Shown one piece after another: positions 21,152 to 31,051 of a stretch of DNA of 64,000 nucleotides. Each line of letters starts with the position of its first letter. Position 1 is the stretch's first letter. This DNA comes from Prorocentrum cordatum (taxonomy: Eukaryota; Sar; Dinophyceae; Prorocentrales; Prorocentraceae), in contig CAUYUJ010014205.1 of NCBI GenBank assembly GCA_963575745.1, forward strand, positions 792,674-856,673. Direction: 5' to 3'. The translations under genes were made by a program, and so were the position numbers. The notes under the pieces are model-generated. The model saw nothing but the letters and a program-made list of their open reading frames with translations, had not been told where the DNA came from and did no database searches.

Positions 21152-23511
21152 GGCGTGTAAGTCTTCCAGCCTGTCCTCCGAGACTGACAGATCGCCACGG
21201 CCCTCGGCCACCTGCCACTTGGTGCCGTCCGCGTCCTCGAAGAGGCTCTCGTCCTCCTCCCCGTCCACGTCCAGGCCAAACTTGCGCTTATACAAACCCT
21301 TCAGGTCCTCCAGCCTGTCCTCCAGGCCAACTAGCAAACCACGGCCCTCGGTCACCTGCCACTTAGTGCCGTCTGCGTCCTCGAAGAGGCTCTCGTCCTC
21401 CTCTTCGTCCACGTCCAGGCCAAACTTGCGCTTGTACAGGCCCTTCAGGTCCTCCAGCCTGTGCTCCAGGCCCGTCAGCACGCCGCGGCCCTCGGTCACC
21501 TGCCACTTGGTGCCGTCCGCATCCTCGAAGAGGCTGTCGTCCTCCTCCTTGTCCACGTCCAGGCCAAACTTGCGCTTGTACAAGCCCTTCAGGTCCTCCA
21601 GACTGTGCTCCAGGCCGGTGAGCAAGCCGCGGCCCTCTGTCACCTGCCATTTGGTGCCGTCCGCGTCCTCGCAGAGGCTATCGTTCTCGTCCTCCTCCCC
21701 GTCCACGTCCAGGCCAAACTTGCGCTTATACAGACCCTTCAGGTCCTCCAGCCTGTCCTCCAGGCCAACTAGCAAACCACGGCCCTCGGTCACCTGCCAC
21801 GTGGTGCCGTCTGCGTCCTCGAAGAGGCTCTCGTCCTCCTCCTCGTCCACGTCCAGGCCAAACTTGCGCTTGTACAGGCCCTTCAGGTCCTCCAGCCTGT
21901 ACTCCAAGCCCGTCAACACGCCGCGGCCCTCGGTAACCTGCCAGTTAATGCCCTCCGCGTCGTCCTCCTCCTCGTCCACGTCCAGACCAAACTTGCGCTT
22001 GTACATGCCCTTCAGGTCCTCCAGCCTGCTCTCCAGGCCGGTGAGCAAGCCGCGCCCTCGGTCACCTGCCACTTGGTGCCGTCCGCGTCCTCGACGAGGC
22101 TCTCGTCCTCCTCCTCGTCCACATCCAGCCCAAATTTGCGCTTATACAGGCCCTTCAGGTCCTCCAGCCTGTGTTCCAGGCCCGTCAGCACGCCGCGGCC
22201 CTCGGTCACCTGCCACTTGGTGCCGTCCGCGTCCTCGAAAAGGCTCTCGTCTTCCTCCTCGTCCACGTCCAGGCTGTATTTATGCTTGTACAGGGCCTTG
22301 ATGTCTTGCAGCCTCACTTCAAGGGCTGCGAGCGGACCACAACCCTCGGTCACCTGCCACCTAGTGCCGTCCGCGTCCTCGATGAGGCTGTCGTCCTCCT
22401 CCTCGTCCACGTCCAGGCCAAACTTGCGCTTGTACAGGCCCTTCAGGTCGTCCAGACTGTGCTCCAGGCTGGTGAGCAAGCCGCGGCCCTCTGTCACCTG
22501 CCACGTGGTGCCGTCCGCGTCCTCGAAGAGGCTCTCGTCCACCTCCTCGTCCACGTCCGGGCCAAACTTGCGCTTGTACAGGCCCTTCAGGTCCTCCAGC
22601 CTGTGCTCCAGGCCCGTCAGCACGCCGCGGCCCTCGGTCACCAACCACGTGGTGCCGTCCGCGTCCTCGAAGAGGCTGTCGTCCTCCTCCTCCTCGTCCA
22701 CGTCCGGGCCAAACTTGCGCTTGTACAGGCCCTTCAGGTCCTCCAGCCTGTCCTCCAAGCCCGTCAGCACGCCGCGACCCTTGGTCATCAACCACGTGGT
22801 GCCGTCCGCGTCCTCGAAGGGGCTCTGGTCCTCCTCCTCGTCCACGTCCAAGCCAAACTTGCGTTTGTACAGGCCCTTTAGGTCCTCCAGCCTGTCCTCC
22901 AGGCCAACCAGCAAGCCACGGCCCTCGGTCACCTGCCACTTAGTGCCGTCTGCGTCCTCGAAGAGTCTCTCGCCCTCCACTTCTTCATCTACGTTGATGC
23001 CGAACTTCTTCTGGAAGAGGGCCGTGACGTCGTCGAATTCCTCCTCCAAGCGCTTGGCGAACGGGCAACCAACCCCAGCAACTGTCCACTTCGCGCCGTC
23101 CGCGTCGGAGACGCGCACATCCTGCAGGCGCCACTCGGGGAGCTCGGCCAAACCCTCTTGCGACCACCTCTGAGAGCCAATGAACGGCGAAGCGAAAGGC
23201 GTGAAACCGTCGTCCTCAGACAAGAGCCGGTGGAAGTCGGTGGACGCCGTGAACTCCGTGGAGGCCGTGGACACCGCACGCTGGAACAGCAGTGAGTCCT
23301 CCGCCGCGTGGAAGGGGTCTGGCAGCGCAGCGAGGCTCTCAAGGCACTTGGCGACGGTTCCGTGCTTGGGCTGCTTGAGGGGACCCTGGCTGGGAGTCCC
23401 ATGGCCGCTGCTGCAGATGCTCGTGCAGCCAGCGGCGGGCTTCAGCGCAGGGGACGCACCTGCGTTCGCAAAGAACGCAGAAGCATCCCCCGCAGGCTGA
23501 AACGTGCTCAT
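21152..23511 (-). CDS. 48-residue-repeat acidic protein, one frameshift, truncated 3' end
   Basis: Unknown function. ATG at 23511-23509 opens MSTFQPAGDASAFFANAGAS. About 130 residues of unique N-terminal sequence follow, then a degenerate first repeat (VSDADGAKWTVAGVGCPF) and thirteen repeats of about 48 residues. Each has FEDADGTKWQVTEG, an amphipathic LTGLEHRLEDLKGLYKRKFG and an acidic DVDEEEDESL. One repeat (22236-22380) is the CGPLAALE subtype found at 67-755. A single missing base near 22054 (CCGCGCCC where other repeats have CCGCGGCCC) shifts the frame; the repeats continue perfectly on the other side. At 21151 the frame enters module M1 and family P, so the true C-terminus is lost. No introns. 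A spliced-leader relic lies 94 bases upstream of the start, suggesting a retroposed mRNA. Whether it is expressed is unknown. Confidence 0.7.
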
Positions 23512-23605
23512 CGTGCCTACTGGAAGCGGTTCTGGTAGACTCCTGCTCGGGTGAAGACGCGAGCGCGTCGTGTCAGTGGTTCGCTATGGGATGCTCGGAC
23601 CAAAT

Positions 23606-23625
23606 CTTGAGCCAAAATGCTAGGG
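23606..23625 (-). other. Relic dinoflagellate spliced-leader sequence
   Basis: On the reverse strand this reads CCCTAGCATTTTGGCTCAAG. It matches the 3' 21 bases of the 22-base dinoflagellate spliced leader except for one G-to-C change and one missing C. It lies 94 bases upstream of the ATG of the repeat-protein gene, in the same orientation, as in a mature trans-spliced mRNA. Confidence 0.75.
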
Positions 23626-23965
23626 AACGACGAGGGGAAAGACGAGGGATGGGGGCGACGAAGGAGGAGGGACTGGGGGAGGAGGGCTGCGGTGTTAACC
23701 CTGGCCCTCGGGGGGGGAGGGGGAGAGGGATAGGGCAAGCTAGGTGCGCTCGCGTCATATCTGACATCCTACCCTTCCCTCCCATCCCTTACCATGGCGC
23801 AGATCCCCTCTCTACTCGCACAGTCGGATGTCGAGCAGGGCAGTGATCCCGAAAGGGTACGCGATGCAACGTATAGCACGGCCTGGCATGGCGGAGAAGA
23901 GCACCGCAAAGCGTAGTATCAACCTAGCATTGCATTGCATGCCGTGGCATGGCACGGGACATGAC
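23626..23965. other. No gene recognised
   Basis: GGA-rich piece followed by mixed sequence with repeated GGCATGGC / GCATTGCATTGCATGC motifs. No coding support. Confidence 0.5.
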
Positions 23966-24140
23966 GCCAGCGCTGCAGCGGGAGCACGAGTCGAAACGAG
24001 GGGAAGCGCGGAAATGAGGCCAGCGCTGCAGCGGGAGCACGATTCGGAACGAGCGGAAACACGGAAATGAGGCCAGCGCTGCAGCGGGAGCACGATTCGG
24101 AACGAACGGGGGAATGAGGCCCGCGCCTCAGCGAGAGCAG
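23966..24140 (+). repeat. 53-bp minisatellite, three to four copies
   Basis: GCCAGCGCTGCAGCGGGAGC begins at 23966, 24019 and 24072. A diverged fourth copy begins at about 24118. Confidence 0.9.
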
Positions 24141-24152
24141 CATTTTGAAAAT

Positions 24153-24208
24153 TAGCCTGGCGAAGGACCCAACCATGTGCAGTTGTGAATACCGCAATTG
24201 TGAATACC
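24153..24208 (+). other. Left end module of array element C
   Basis: AGCCTGGCGAAGGACCCAAC, CATGTGCAGTTGTGAATACC, then GCAATTGTGAATACC. It matches 5621-5674. Confidence 0.8.
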
Positions 24209-24239
24209 ATCTTTGCCCGCGCTCTCTATGTGGCCACAG

Positions 24240-24440
24240 CTTCCCGTCGGAACCCGACATGCTCAGGAACACGTTCGTGGCCGTCTTCGCGGGCGCCGAC
24301 GACGACACGGACGGCGTCCCTCTGACCGAGGAGCAAAAGCAGAAGAGGGCTTTGAGAGCCATGAGGGAGGAGGTGGCGTTGCACGTCGACACGGCGGAGT
24401 ACGACGCCCAGGCGCGGTTGTTGAAGCAACACATCTATGG
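24240..24440 (+). CDS. Coding-like segment between end module and array C, unknown
   Basis: This 200-bp stretch, unlike its neighbours, is not repetitive. Its forward frame (24145-24633) reads FPSEPDMLRNTFVAVFAGAD, DDTDGVPLTEEQKQKRAL, RAMREEVALHVDTAEYDAQA, RLLKQH: a balanced, soluble, helix-rich composition with no low-complexity bias. I do not recognise the family. There is no start codon that decides a beginning, and the frame runs into array repeats after about 24437. It may be an exon fragment of a host gene captured between the left end module and the array. The other two array elements lack it. It could also be chance. Confidence 0.3.
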
Positions 24441-26010
24441 GGCCACGATCCTCGTGAGGGGTGTGCCGCAATGGCCCGGGGCCGCCATGCGAACCCTGCC
24501 ACTGGCGCCTTCGCTGGAGCTCCTATGGGGCCACGATCCTCGTGAGGGGTGTGCCGAAATGCCCCGAGGCCGCCATGCGAACCTTGCCACTGGCGCCTTC
24601 GCTGGAGCTCCTGTGGTGCCACGATCCTCGTGAGGGGTGTGCCGAAATGGCCCGAGGCCCCCATGCGAACCCTGCAACTGGGGCCTGCGGTGGAGCTCCC
24701 TATGGGGCCACGATCCTCGTGAGGGGTGTGCCGACATGGCCAGAGGCCGCCGTGCGAACCCTGCTACTGGCGCCGTCGGTTGAGCTCCCTATGGGGCCAC
24801 GATCCTCGTGAGGGGTGTGCCGAAATGCCCCGAGGCCGCCATGCGAACACTGCCACTGGGGGGTCTTCGGTCGAGCTCCCTATAGGGCCACGATCCTCGT
24901 GAGAAGTGTGCCGAAATGGCCTGAGGCCGCCATGCGAACCCTGTCACTGGGGCCTTCGGTGGAGCTCCCTATGGGGCCACGATCCTCGTGAGGGGTGTGC
25001 CGTCATGGCCCGAGGCCGCCATGCGAACCCTGCCACTGGCGGCTTCGGTGTAGCTCCCTATGGAGCCACGATCCTCGTGAAAGGTGTGCCGACATGGCCC
25101 GAGGCCGCCGTGCGAACCCGGCCGCTACGATCCTCGTGAGGTGTGTGCCGACATGGCCCGAGGCCGCCATGCGAACCCTGCCACTGGCGCCTTCGGTGTA
25201 GCTCCCTATGGGGCCACGATCCTCGTGAGGGGTGTGCCGAAATGCCCCGAGGCCGCCATGCGAACACTGCCACTGGGGGGTCTTCGGTCGAGCTCCCTAT
25301 GGGGCCACGATCCTCGTGAGGGGTGTGCCGAAATGGCCAGAGGCCGCCGTGCGAACCCTGCCACTGGCGCCGTCGGTGGAGCTCCCTATAGGGCCACGAC
25401 CCTCGTGAGCCGAAATGGCCCGAGGCCGCCGTGCAAACCCTGCCACTGGCGCCTTCGGTGTAGCTCCCTATGGGGCCACGGTCCTCGTGAGGGGTGTGCC
25501 GAAATGCCCCGAGGCCGCCATGCGAACACTGCCACTGGGGGTCTTCGGTGGAGCTCCCTCTAGGGCCACGATCCTCGTGAGAGGTGTGCCGAAATGGCCC
25601 GAGGCCGCCATGCGAACCCTGTCACTGGGGCCTTCGCTGGAGCTCCCTATGGGGCCACGATCCTCGTGATGGGGTGTGCCGACATGGCCCGAGGCCGCCA
25701 CGCGAACCCTGCCACTGGCGGCTTCGGTGTAGCTCCCTATGGGGCCACGATCCTCGTGAGGGGTGTGCCGACATGGCCCGAGGCCACCGTGCGAACCCTG
25801 CCGCTACGATCCTCGTGAGGGGTGTGCCGACATGGCCCGAGGCCGCCATGCGAACCCTGCCACTGGCGCCTTCGGTGGAGCTCCCTATGGGGCCACGATC
25901 CTCGTGAGGGGTGTGCCGAAATGCCCCGAGGCCGCCATGCGAACGCTGCCACTGGGGCCTTCGGTGGAGCTCCCTATGGGGCCACGATCCTCGTGAGGGG
26001 TGTGCCGAAA
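24441..26010 (+). repeat. Tandem array C, 88-89-bp period
   Basis: Units begin CCACGATCCTCGTGAGGGGT (24531, 24619, 24708), continue GCCGAAATGGCCCGAGGCCG and CATGCGAACCCTGCCACTGG, and end CCTTCGGTGGAGCTCCCTAT GGGG. The last part is shared with arrays A and B; the first part is specific to C. Some units carry internal deletions (for example 25127-25140 and 25400-25412). Confidence 0.95.
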
Positions 26011-26014
26011 TGGC

Positions 26015-26156
26015 CCGCCATGTGGGGGGGGAGGGGGAGGAGAGGGGGAGGGAGGAGGAGGAGGAGGAGGAGGAGGAGGAGAGGAGGAGGAGGAACGCGG
26101 GGCGACGTTTTTTTTCTCTCTCAAAACGAGGACCCAACACCACAGGATGGTTGGGA
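26015..26156 (+). other. Right end module of array element C
   Basis: GGA-rich tract (26020-26092), GAACGCGGGGCGACG, a T/CT run, then CAAAACGAGGACCCAACACC and ACAGGATGGTTGGG. Compared with A and B, the middle has an extra T run. Confidence 0.8.
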
Positions 26157-26830
26157 AAACATGCAAGCGAAAACCCATATCTGGGGAAACCTATGTGTAA
26201 ACAAACAATACGCGGGGGGGGGGGGTCGGACACTTTCAAACCGTCATCAAGGGAAGAGGGAGAGTCGTATTCATATTGAATAATTGTACAGAGAAGGGGG
26301 GAGCGGAAGGGGGGGAGGGAGGGAGGAGGGAGGAGAAAGATGATAGCAGCACCCAGTGAGCGCACCCCTGTCGCGTCAGGGGTCCTGGCCGACATCGGTT
26401 ACATATCTGAGATCCCAAGTTGCAAAACAAATCAAGGAGACGTGGACAACATCACTGCTGAAACATGCTGCAACCCATGTACCCAGAACAAGACAAGACC
26501 GATCCAAGGACTCACTTCCGCGCAGATCAAGCTTAGTGAACGAAGCGCCTCGCAAACATCTACATTAGCACCTTGAACCTGCATCATTGGCAGAGTCAGG
26601 AACAACATACGCCGACTACGCATTGATCATGTAGAACATTTAATCATGGCCCTGGTTGGGCCGAACAATCAACTACCCACACAAGGTGCGCTCGCGACTC
26701 TTCACAAGACGTGAAGGCGTTGGAAAACCCAACGAGACGTCAATGATGTTTGCCGCCGTTTTGCCATTCCGCTTCTGACGAGCTTTTGAAGCCTCGAGAT
26801 GGCTCACGCATAACCTAAGAGAGTCCCAAT
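26157..26830. other. No gene recognised
   Basis: A G-rich run at 26214-26226, a GGA-rich patch at 26295-26340, then non-repetitive sequence to 26830. The frame 26340-26576 (78 codons) shows no motif. Confidence 0.5.
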
Positions 26831-27010
26831 CAGGGCCCATGAAGGCTCAACTGTAGCCCCAAGAGCGCCCAAGAGTGCTCAAAGAGCACTCCAAGATGTG
26901 ATTTTGAGGACTCCGACAAGGGGTCTGTAGTTGACGCCGCCCCCTTCATGGATCGAATGCCTCTAAGATGGCTCCAAGAGGGTCCCACGCGAGCCCCGAA
27001 GGCACCCACA
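26831..27010. repeat. Diverged family P block
   Basis: AAGAGTCCC / CCCAAGAGCGCCC-type units, more diverged than elsewhere. CACCCACAAACGTCTCACAT follows as a direct repeat at about 27005-27040. Confidence 0.6.
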
Positions 27011-27179
27011 AACGTCTCACATACCCACAAACGTCTCACATTCTCCATGAGCGGATAGTCCGCGGAGGCTGTTATGGTTGACTCATGCCCCTTCGCGGGC
27101 GTTGCTTGTGAACATGCGCGTTGCGGCCGTTCCCAAGATCGACTCGGAGAGGCGAGGAGCTAGCACCGATATCAGACCA

Positions 27180-27260
27180 GATCAACAAGCATCTCCCCCT
27201 CCTCCGTCCTCATCCTCCTGCTCCTCCTCCTCCTCCGCCTCCTCCTTCTCTCCCCAAAAC
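27180..27260 (+). repeat. CTC-rich microsatellite
   Basis: CCTCCTCCGTCCTCATCCTC-type run. Confidence 0.85.
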
Positions 27261-27299
27261 GCTTCCGCAAGACAACTGGCGACGACTTAACCTCTGGAT

Positions 27300-27510
27300 G
27301 CAAACCTACCGTAGGAATTCTTGAGACACGTCTACCACAAGACGTCTGAAGACAGACCTACCACAATACGTCTGGAAATACCTATTCTACAACATGTCAA
27401 TTTATACATACACCACACAAGTACGGAAAACATACATATACCACATGACGTCTGGAGGCAATCATACCGCAGGCCGCCTGGATGCACATACGCAAGGGGA
27501 TGCCAACACA
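27300..27510 (+). repeat. Degenerate minisatellite (ACGTCTGGA units)
   Basis: About 30-base units: CTACCACAAGACGTCTGAAG, CTACCACAATACGTCTGGAA, TACCACATGACGTCTGGAGG, TACCGCAGGCCGCCTGGATG. No gene. Confidence 0.75.
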
Positions 27511-27539
27511 TATATGTTAGCCAGCGTTGACCCGTAAAG

Positions 27540-27725
27540 AGTGTGGTGCTAGTAATATATGTCGTGCTGTTTATGTTGTGCAATATATGCGGTGCTATTG
27601 ATGTTGCGCAAGGTACAGGTGTATATGTATACATATATGGTGCAAGTTATGTGGTGTAGTATAGGTTGTGCAGCTTTTTTCGTGCCATCTATGTTGTACA
27701 GAATATATTAACCTATGTTGTGAGC
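27540..27725 (+). repeat. AT-rich GTGCTATATATGTTGTGCA-type minisatellite
   Basis: Repeats of GTGCTATTGATGTTGCGCAA, GTGCAAGTTATGTGGTGTAG and similar units. Much lower GC than the surroundings. Confidence 0.75.
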
Positions 27726-27729
27726 GATC

Positions 27730-27955
27730 AAAAAACGCAAGCCCAGGAGGACCCCAAGAGACTGGCAAGACGGCCCCAAAGAGCCCCAAGACAGCCCGAT
27801 ACGGACCCAGAGACCTCCAAGACGGTCGTCAAGCGCCTAAAGAGGGACCTGCGACTGCCCAGGGAGGGCCCAAGACGGCCTCTGAAGGCCAAGAGGCTCC
27901 TTCGACGTGCCAAGAAGGCTCCAAGGGGACCTCCAGGAGGCCAAAATCCTTGATT
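27730..27955. repeat. Family P block
   Basis: CCCAAGAGACTGGCAAGACG-type units ending at the exit motif GGCCAAAATCCTTGATTCCC. Confidence 0.8.
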
Positions 27956-28704
27956 CCCCAAGCAGCTTGCTGAACGGGGTGCCGCTCTTGTGATAAAAAC
28001 TCACCCCGATTGGAAGACGCGCGAGCAGAGACATCCTCAAACTGTGGTGGTTCGGGCCGTTCGCCTGAGACATCCTCACAACTCTCGTTTCTGAATTGGC
28101 CAGGGTTGGGTGTTTCGCCTGGGACGTCCTTTCACTTCTGAGCTCCGAGACGCCGCGCGAGAAGTGGTCTGGCGCGTTTCCTCTGAGACATCCTGACAAC
28201 TCTGGGCTCAAACTTGCCGCGAGAGAGGTGGTCCCGCACGCTTCACATCTTCGCGAATGTGGGCTCCCCGAATATCGCGTGCGAAGTGGTCCAGCCCGTT
28301 TCCCATGAGACACCCTCGAAACTCTGGGCTCCAAGACGCCGCGCGAAAGTTGGTCCGGCGCGTTTCGCCTGAGACATCCTCACAACTCTGGGCTCAAGAG
28401 GTGGTCCAGCGCGTTTCGCCAGAGACATCCTCACGAATCTAGGCTCCGAGATGCCAAGCACGAAATGGTCTGGCGCGTTTCACCTGAGACATCGCCGCAA
28501 CTCTGGCTCCAAGGCGCCCTGCGAGAGATGGTCTGGCGCGTTTCACCGCAGACACTCTTGCAACTCAAGGCATTGAAAAAATGTAAGCGAGATGGTCCGG
28601 CGCGTTTTGCCCGAGACATCCCCGCAACTCTGGGCTCCATAATGCCGCGCGTGAGGTGGTCTAGCTCGTTTGGCATGAGACATTCTCGAAACTCTGGGCT
28701 CCGA

Positions 28705-28790
28705 GAGGGAGGAGGGAGGAAGGGTCTGACCCAAACGAACAATTTGGCCACACTCCTGTTGTCGAAGTGTGCCCTGGGAAAGATCTGGGC
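28705..28790 (+). repeat. Module M3, copy 1
   Basis: GGAGGGAGGAAGGGTCTGAC, CCAAACGAACAATTTGGCC, then GTTGTCGAAGTGTGCCCTGG. Similar copies at 28999-29093 and 29897-29990, each replacing part of the tandem array. Confidence 0.75.
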
Positions 28791-28998
28791 GCCGCCTGAG
28801 ACATCCTCGCATGCCGCGCGAGAGGTGGTCCAGCGCGTTTCGCCAGAGACATTCTCGCCACTCTGAGCTCCGAGATGCCGCGCGCGAGCTGGTCTGGCCT
28901 GGCTCGCCGCAGACATCATCGCAACTCTGGGCTCCGACATGCTGCTTGCGAGGTGGTCCGGCGCATTCTGCATGAGACATCCTCGAAACTCTGGGCTT

Positions 28999-29093
28999 CG
29001 AGAGGGAGGAAGGGAGGAGGGAGGGGTCAGATCCAAACAAACCATTTGATCATACTTCAGTTGTCGAATTGTGCTCTGGCAAGGGTCTGCGGG
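28999..29093 (+). repeat. Module M3, copy 2
   Basis: GGGAGGGGTCAGATCCAAAC, AAACCATTTGATCATACTTC, AGTTGTCGAATTGTGCTCTG. Confidence 0.75.
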
Positions 29094-29270
29094 CTGCCTG
29101 ATCCATCCTTGCAACTCTGAGCTCCCAGATGTCGCGCGCGAGGCGGTCCAGCCCGTTTCGCCTGAGACATCCTTGCAAGGCTGGGCTCCGAGATGCCGCT
29201 CGAGAGGTGGTCCTGCCTGTTTCGAATGAAACATCATCGCAACTCTGGGCTCCGAGAAAATGTTCGCGAG

Positions 29271-29845
29271 CTGGTCTTCGGAAGACGCAAGATATACAAG
29301 ACCACAGGGATCCTCAGTCCCAGATGTGGCCATTGAGGGCTTTTTTGTTATCGTCAACAAACTGGTTCTTCTTCTTCTTCCCAACAACGTGGCCAGGATG
29401 GCTGTGCTGCAGGCAGGGAAGAATGCAAGCCCGCCCCGCGACAGTCCATGACAACTTGAACAACAAACGAACGGTTCATGCGTTCCTGGTGTATGTGGTT
29501 CCTGGTGCATACGGGCACCCGGTATTCTGACGCGTTTGAGATATACACAAGGGCGTGGCTCGACGTTAAACATCGTTGCCCCTCGCTGGTGTGTACATGG
29601 AGCTGGTGCTTTGCTAGGTTATTACAATACGCCAGCTTCTTTGTGTTTTTCTCCTCCCTCTGTTGCGCGCGTTGGGGGCGCCGTCGCGGGGCGGGCTCGC
29701 CTTGCTCGCACTTCAGGTTGCCAAGGCTTTCCAGAGGCCGCATGCGCCGTCGGCAAGTGCCACTGGATGGTCGGAGGCGAGGTCTGCAACGTGGAAATGT
29801 GTTGTTCTCATTGTTTATACTGTTTCTTTTGGTGGCGGCTGCGCG
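29271..29845. other. Non-repetitive insert in the 66-bp array
   Basis: The array unit breaks off at about 29270 (GCGAGCTGGTC) and resumes at about 29846 (GCGCGCGATGTGGTCTGG). The 575-base insert has lower GC and several frames of 60-135 codons. I see no known motif, and the frames disagree between strands. No target duplication is obvious. Confidence 0.4.
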
Positions 29846-29995
29846 CGATGTGGTCTGGCCTGCGTCGCCCGAGACATCCTCGTAACTCTGGGCTCCGAGA
29901 GTGAAGAGGGAGGAGGGAGGAGGGGTCAGACCCAAACCAACCATTTGATTACTCTTCCATTATCGAATTGTGCTTCGGGAGGGGTCTGGGCACCC
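29846..29995 (+). repeat. Array unit and module M3, copy 3
   Basis: One unit of the GAGACATCCTC array followed by the M3 module (29897-29990: GGGGTCAGACCCAAACCAAC, CATTTGATTACTCTTCCATT). Confidence 0.75.
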
Positions 29996-30040
29996 CTGGC
30001 CAGACGGAGAAGGTAGCTAGCGTGAGCGCGATTCCTTAGT

Positions 30041-30480
30041 AAGGAGTAGGAGAAGGAGGAGGAGGAGGAGGAGGAGGAGGAGGAGGAGGAGGAGGAGGGG
30101 GGAGGAGGAGGAGGAGGAGGAGGAGGAGGGGAGGGAGGAGGAGGAGGAGGAGAAGAAGGAGGAGGAGGAGGAGGAGGAGGAGGAGGAGGGGAGGAGAAGG
30201 AGGGGGAGGAGAAGGAGGAGGAGGAGGAGGAGGAGGAGGAGGAGGAGGGGGAGGAGAAGGAGCAGAGGGAGGCGGGGAGGAGGACCAGGAGGATGAGGAT
30301 CAGGAGGATGACGAGGAGGAGTGGGAGGAAGAGAGGAGGGGGATGATGACGATGAGGGGGTGTAGTGGAAGGGGGGAGGGCGAGCGCGAGAAGGAGAACG
30401 ACGTGGATGCGGAGGAGGAGGAGGAGGAGGAGGAGGAGGAGGAGGAGGAGAAGGATGACGACGACGATGATGACGAAAAG
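30041..30480 (+). repeat. GGA trinucleotide block
   Basis: About 440 bp of GGA with GAGAAGGAGG and GGGGGA variants. Glu/Gly- or Ser/Pro/Leu-rich frames here are artefacts. Confidence 0.95.
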
Positions 30481-30543
30481 CTCGACGACGACGCCGAAGA
30501 CGCAGGCTGATCAGGAGCAGGAGGACGCGCGAACATTCTGAGG

Positions 30544-30560
30544 AGCCACCTTGGCTCAAA
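30544..30560 (+). other. Possible second spliced-leader relic
   Basis: AGCCACCTTGGCTCAAA resembles the last 17 bases of the dinoflagellate spliced leader with three mismatches. It is followed after three A by an ATG (30564). The downstream frame runs into family P repeat, so no gene is supported. Confidence 0.25.
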
Positions 30561-30619
30561 AAATGCTGTTTGGGGATACTGGCCTCTGGCTACAAGTTCC
30601 CTTAAAGATTTTAGCGTTC

Positions 30620-30970
30620 TCGTCGTTTCGGGCTTCCGACGCTCCAAGACGGGCCCGTAGGCCCCCCAAGATCGCCCTAAGACGGCTCAAGAGGCCCCCA
30701 AGACCCTCAAGAGGCCCGCAAGACGGCCCAAGAGCGCCCTACGGCAAGCCGAAAGGCCCCCAAGACGGCCCCACAGACCTCCAAGACGGCCCTGAAGTGG
30801 GCTCCAAGACGGCCCTCGAAGGCCAAGAGGTCCCACAGAGGCACCCAGAGGCCCCAAAGAGGTCCCCAAGAGTCCCAGGATAACCCCAAGATGCCCCAGA
30901 GGGCTCCCGAGAGGCCCTTTAAAGCCCCCCAGAAGGCTCACAGGAGCCCCCGGGAGGCCTCAAGAGGGCT
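30620..30970. repeat. Family P block
   Basis: Preceded by the spacer-type sequence AAGATTTTAGCGTTCTCGTC and TTCGGGCTTCCGACG. Units of CCAAGACGGCCC type. Confidence 0.85.
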
Positions 30971-31051
30971 TCAAGAGATCTCTGGTTCTTGCTTCTCCTC
31001 CTTCCCCTTCCTCTCCTCCTTTCTCTTCCTCTCCCCAATGTTTCCCCAAGG

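Larger units (their letters stand above)
28030..29270 (+). repeat. 66-bp-type tandem array (GAGACATCCTC units)
   Basis: Units of about 50-66 bases: GAGACATCCTCGCAACTCTG, GGCTCCGAGATGCCGCGCG, GAGGTGGTCCGGCGCGTTTC, GCCT. Two interruptions by a 90-bp module occur (28705-28790 and 28999-29093). Cys/Ser/Arg-rich frames on both strands are repeat artefacts. Confidence 0.9.

Noticed and set aside
21152-23511. EDADGTKWQVTE as an EF-hand calcium loop
   Set aside because: With Gly aligned to loop position 6, position 1 is Phe and position 12 is Thr, so the required acidic ligands are missing.
5675-26010. CRISPR-like arrays
   Set aside because: Units repeat head to tail with no unique spacers, and the genome is eukaryotic.
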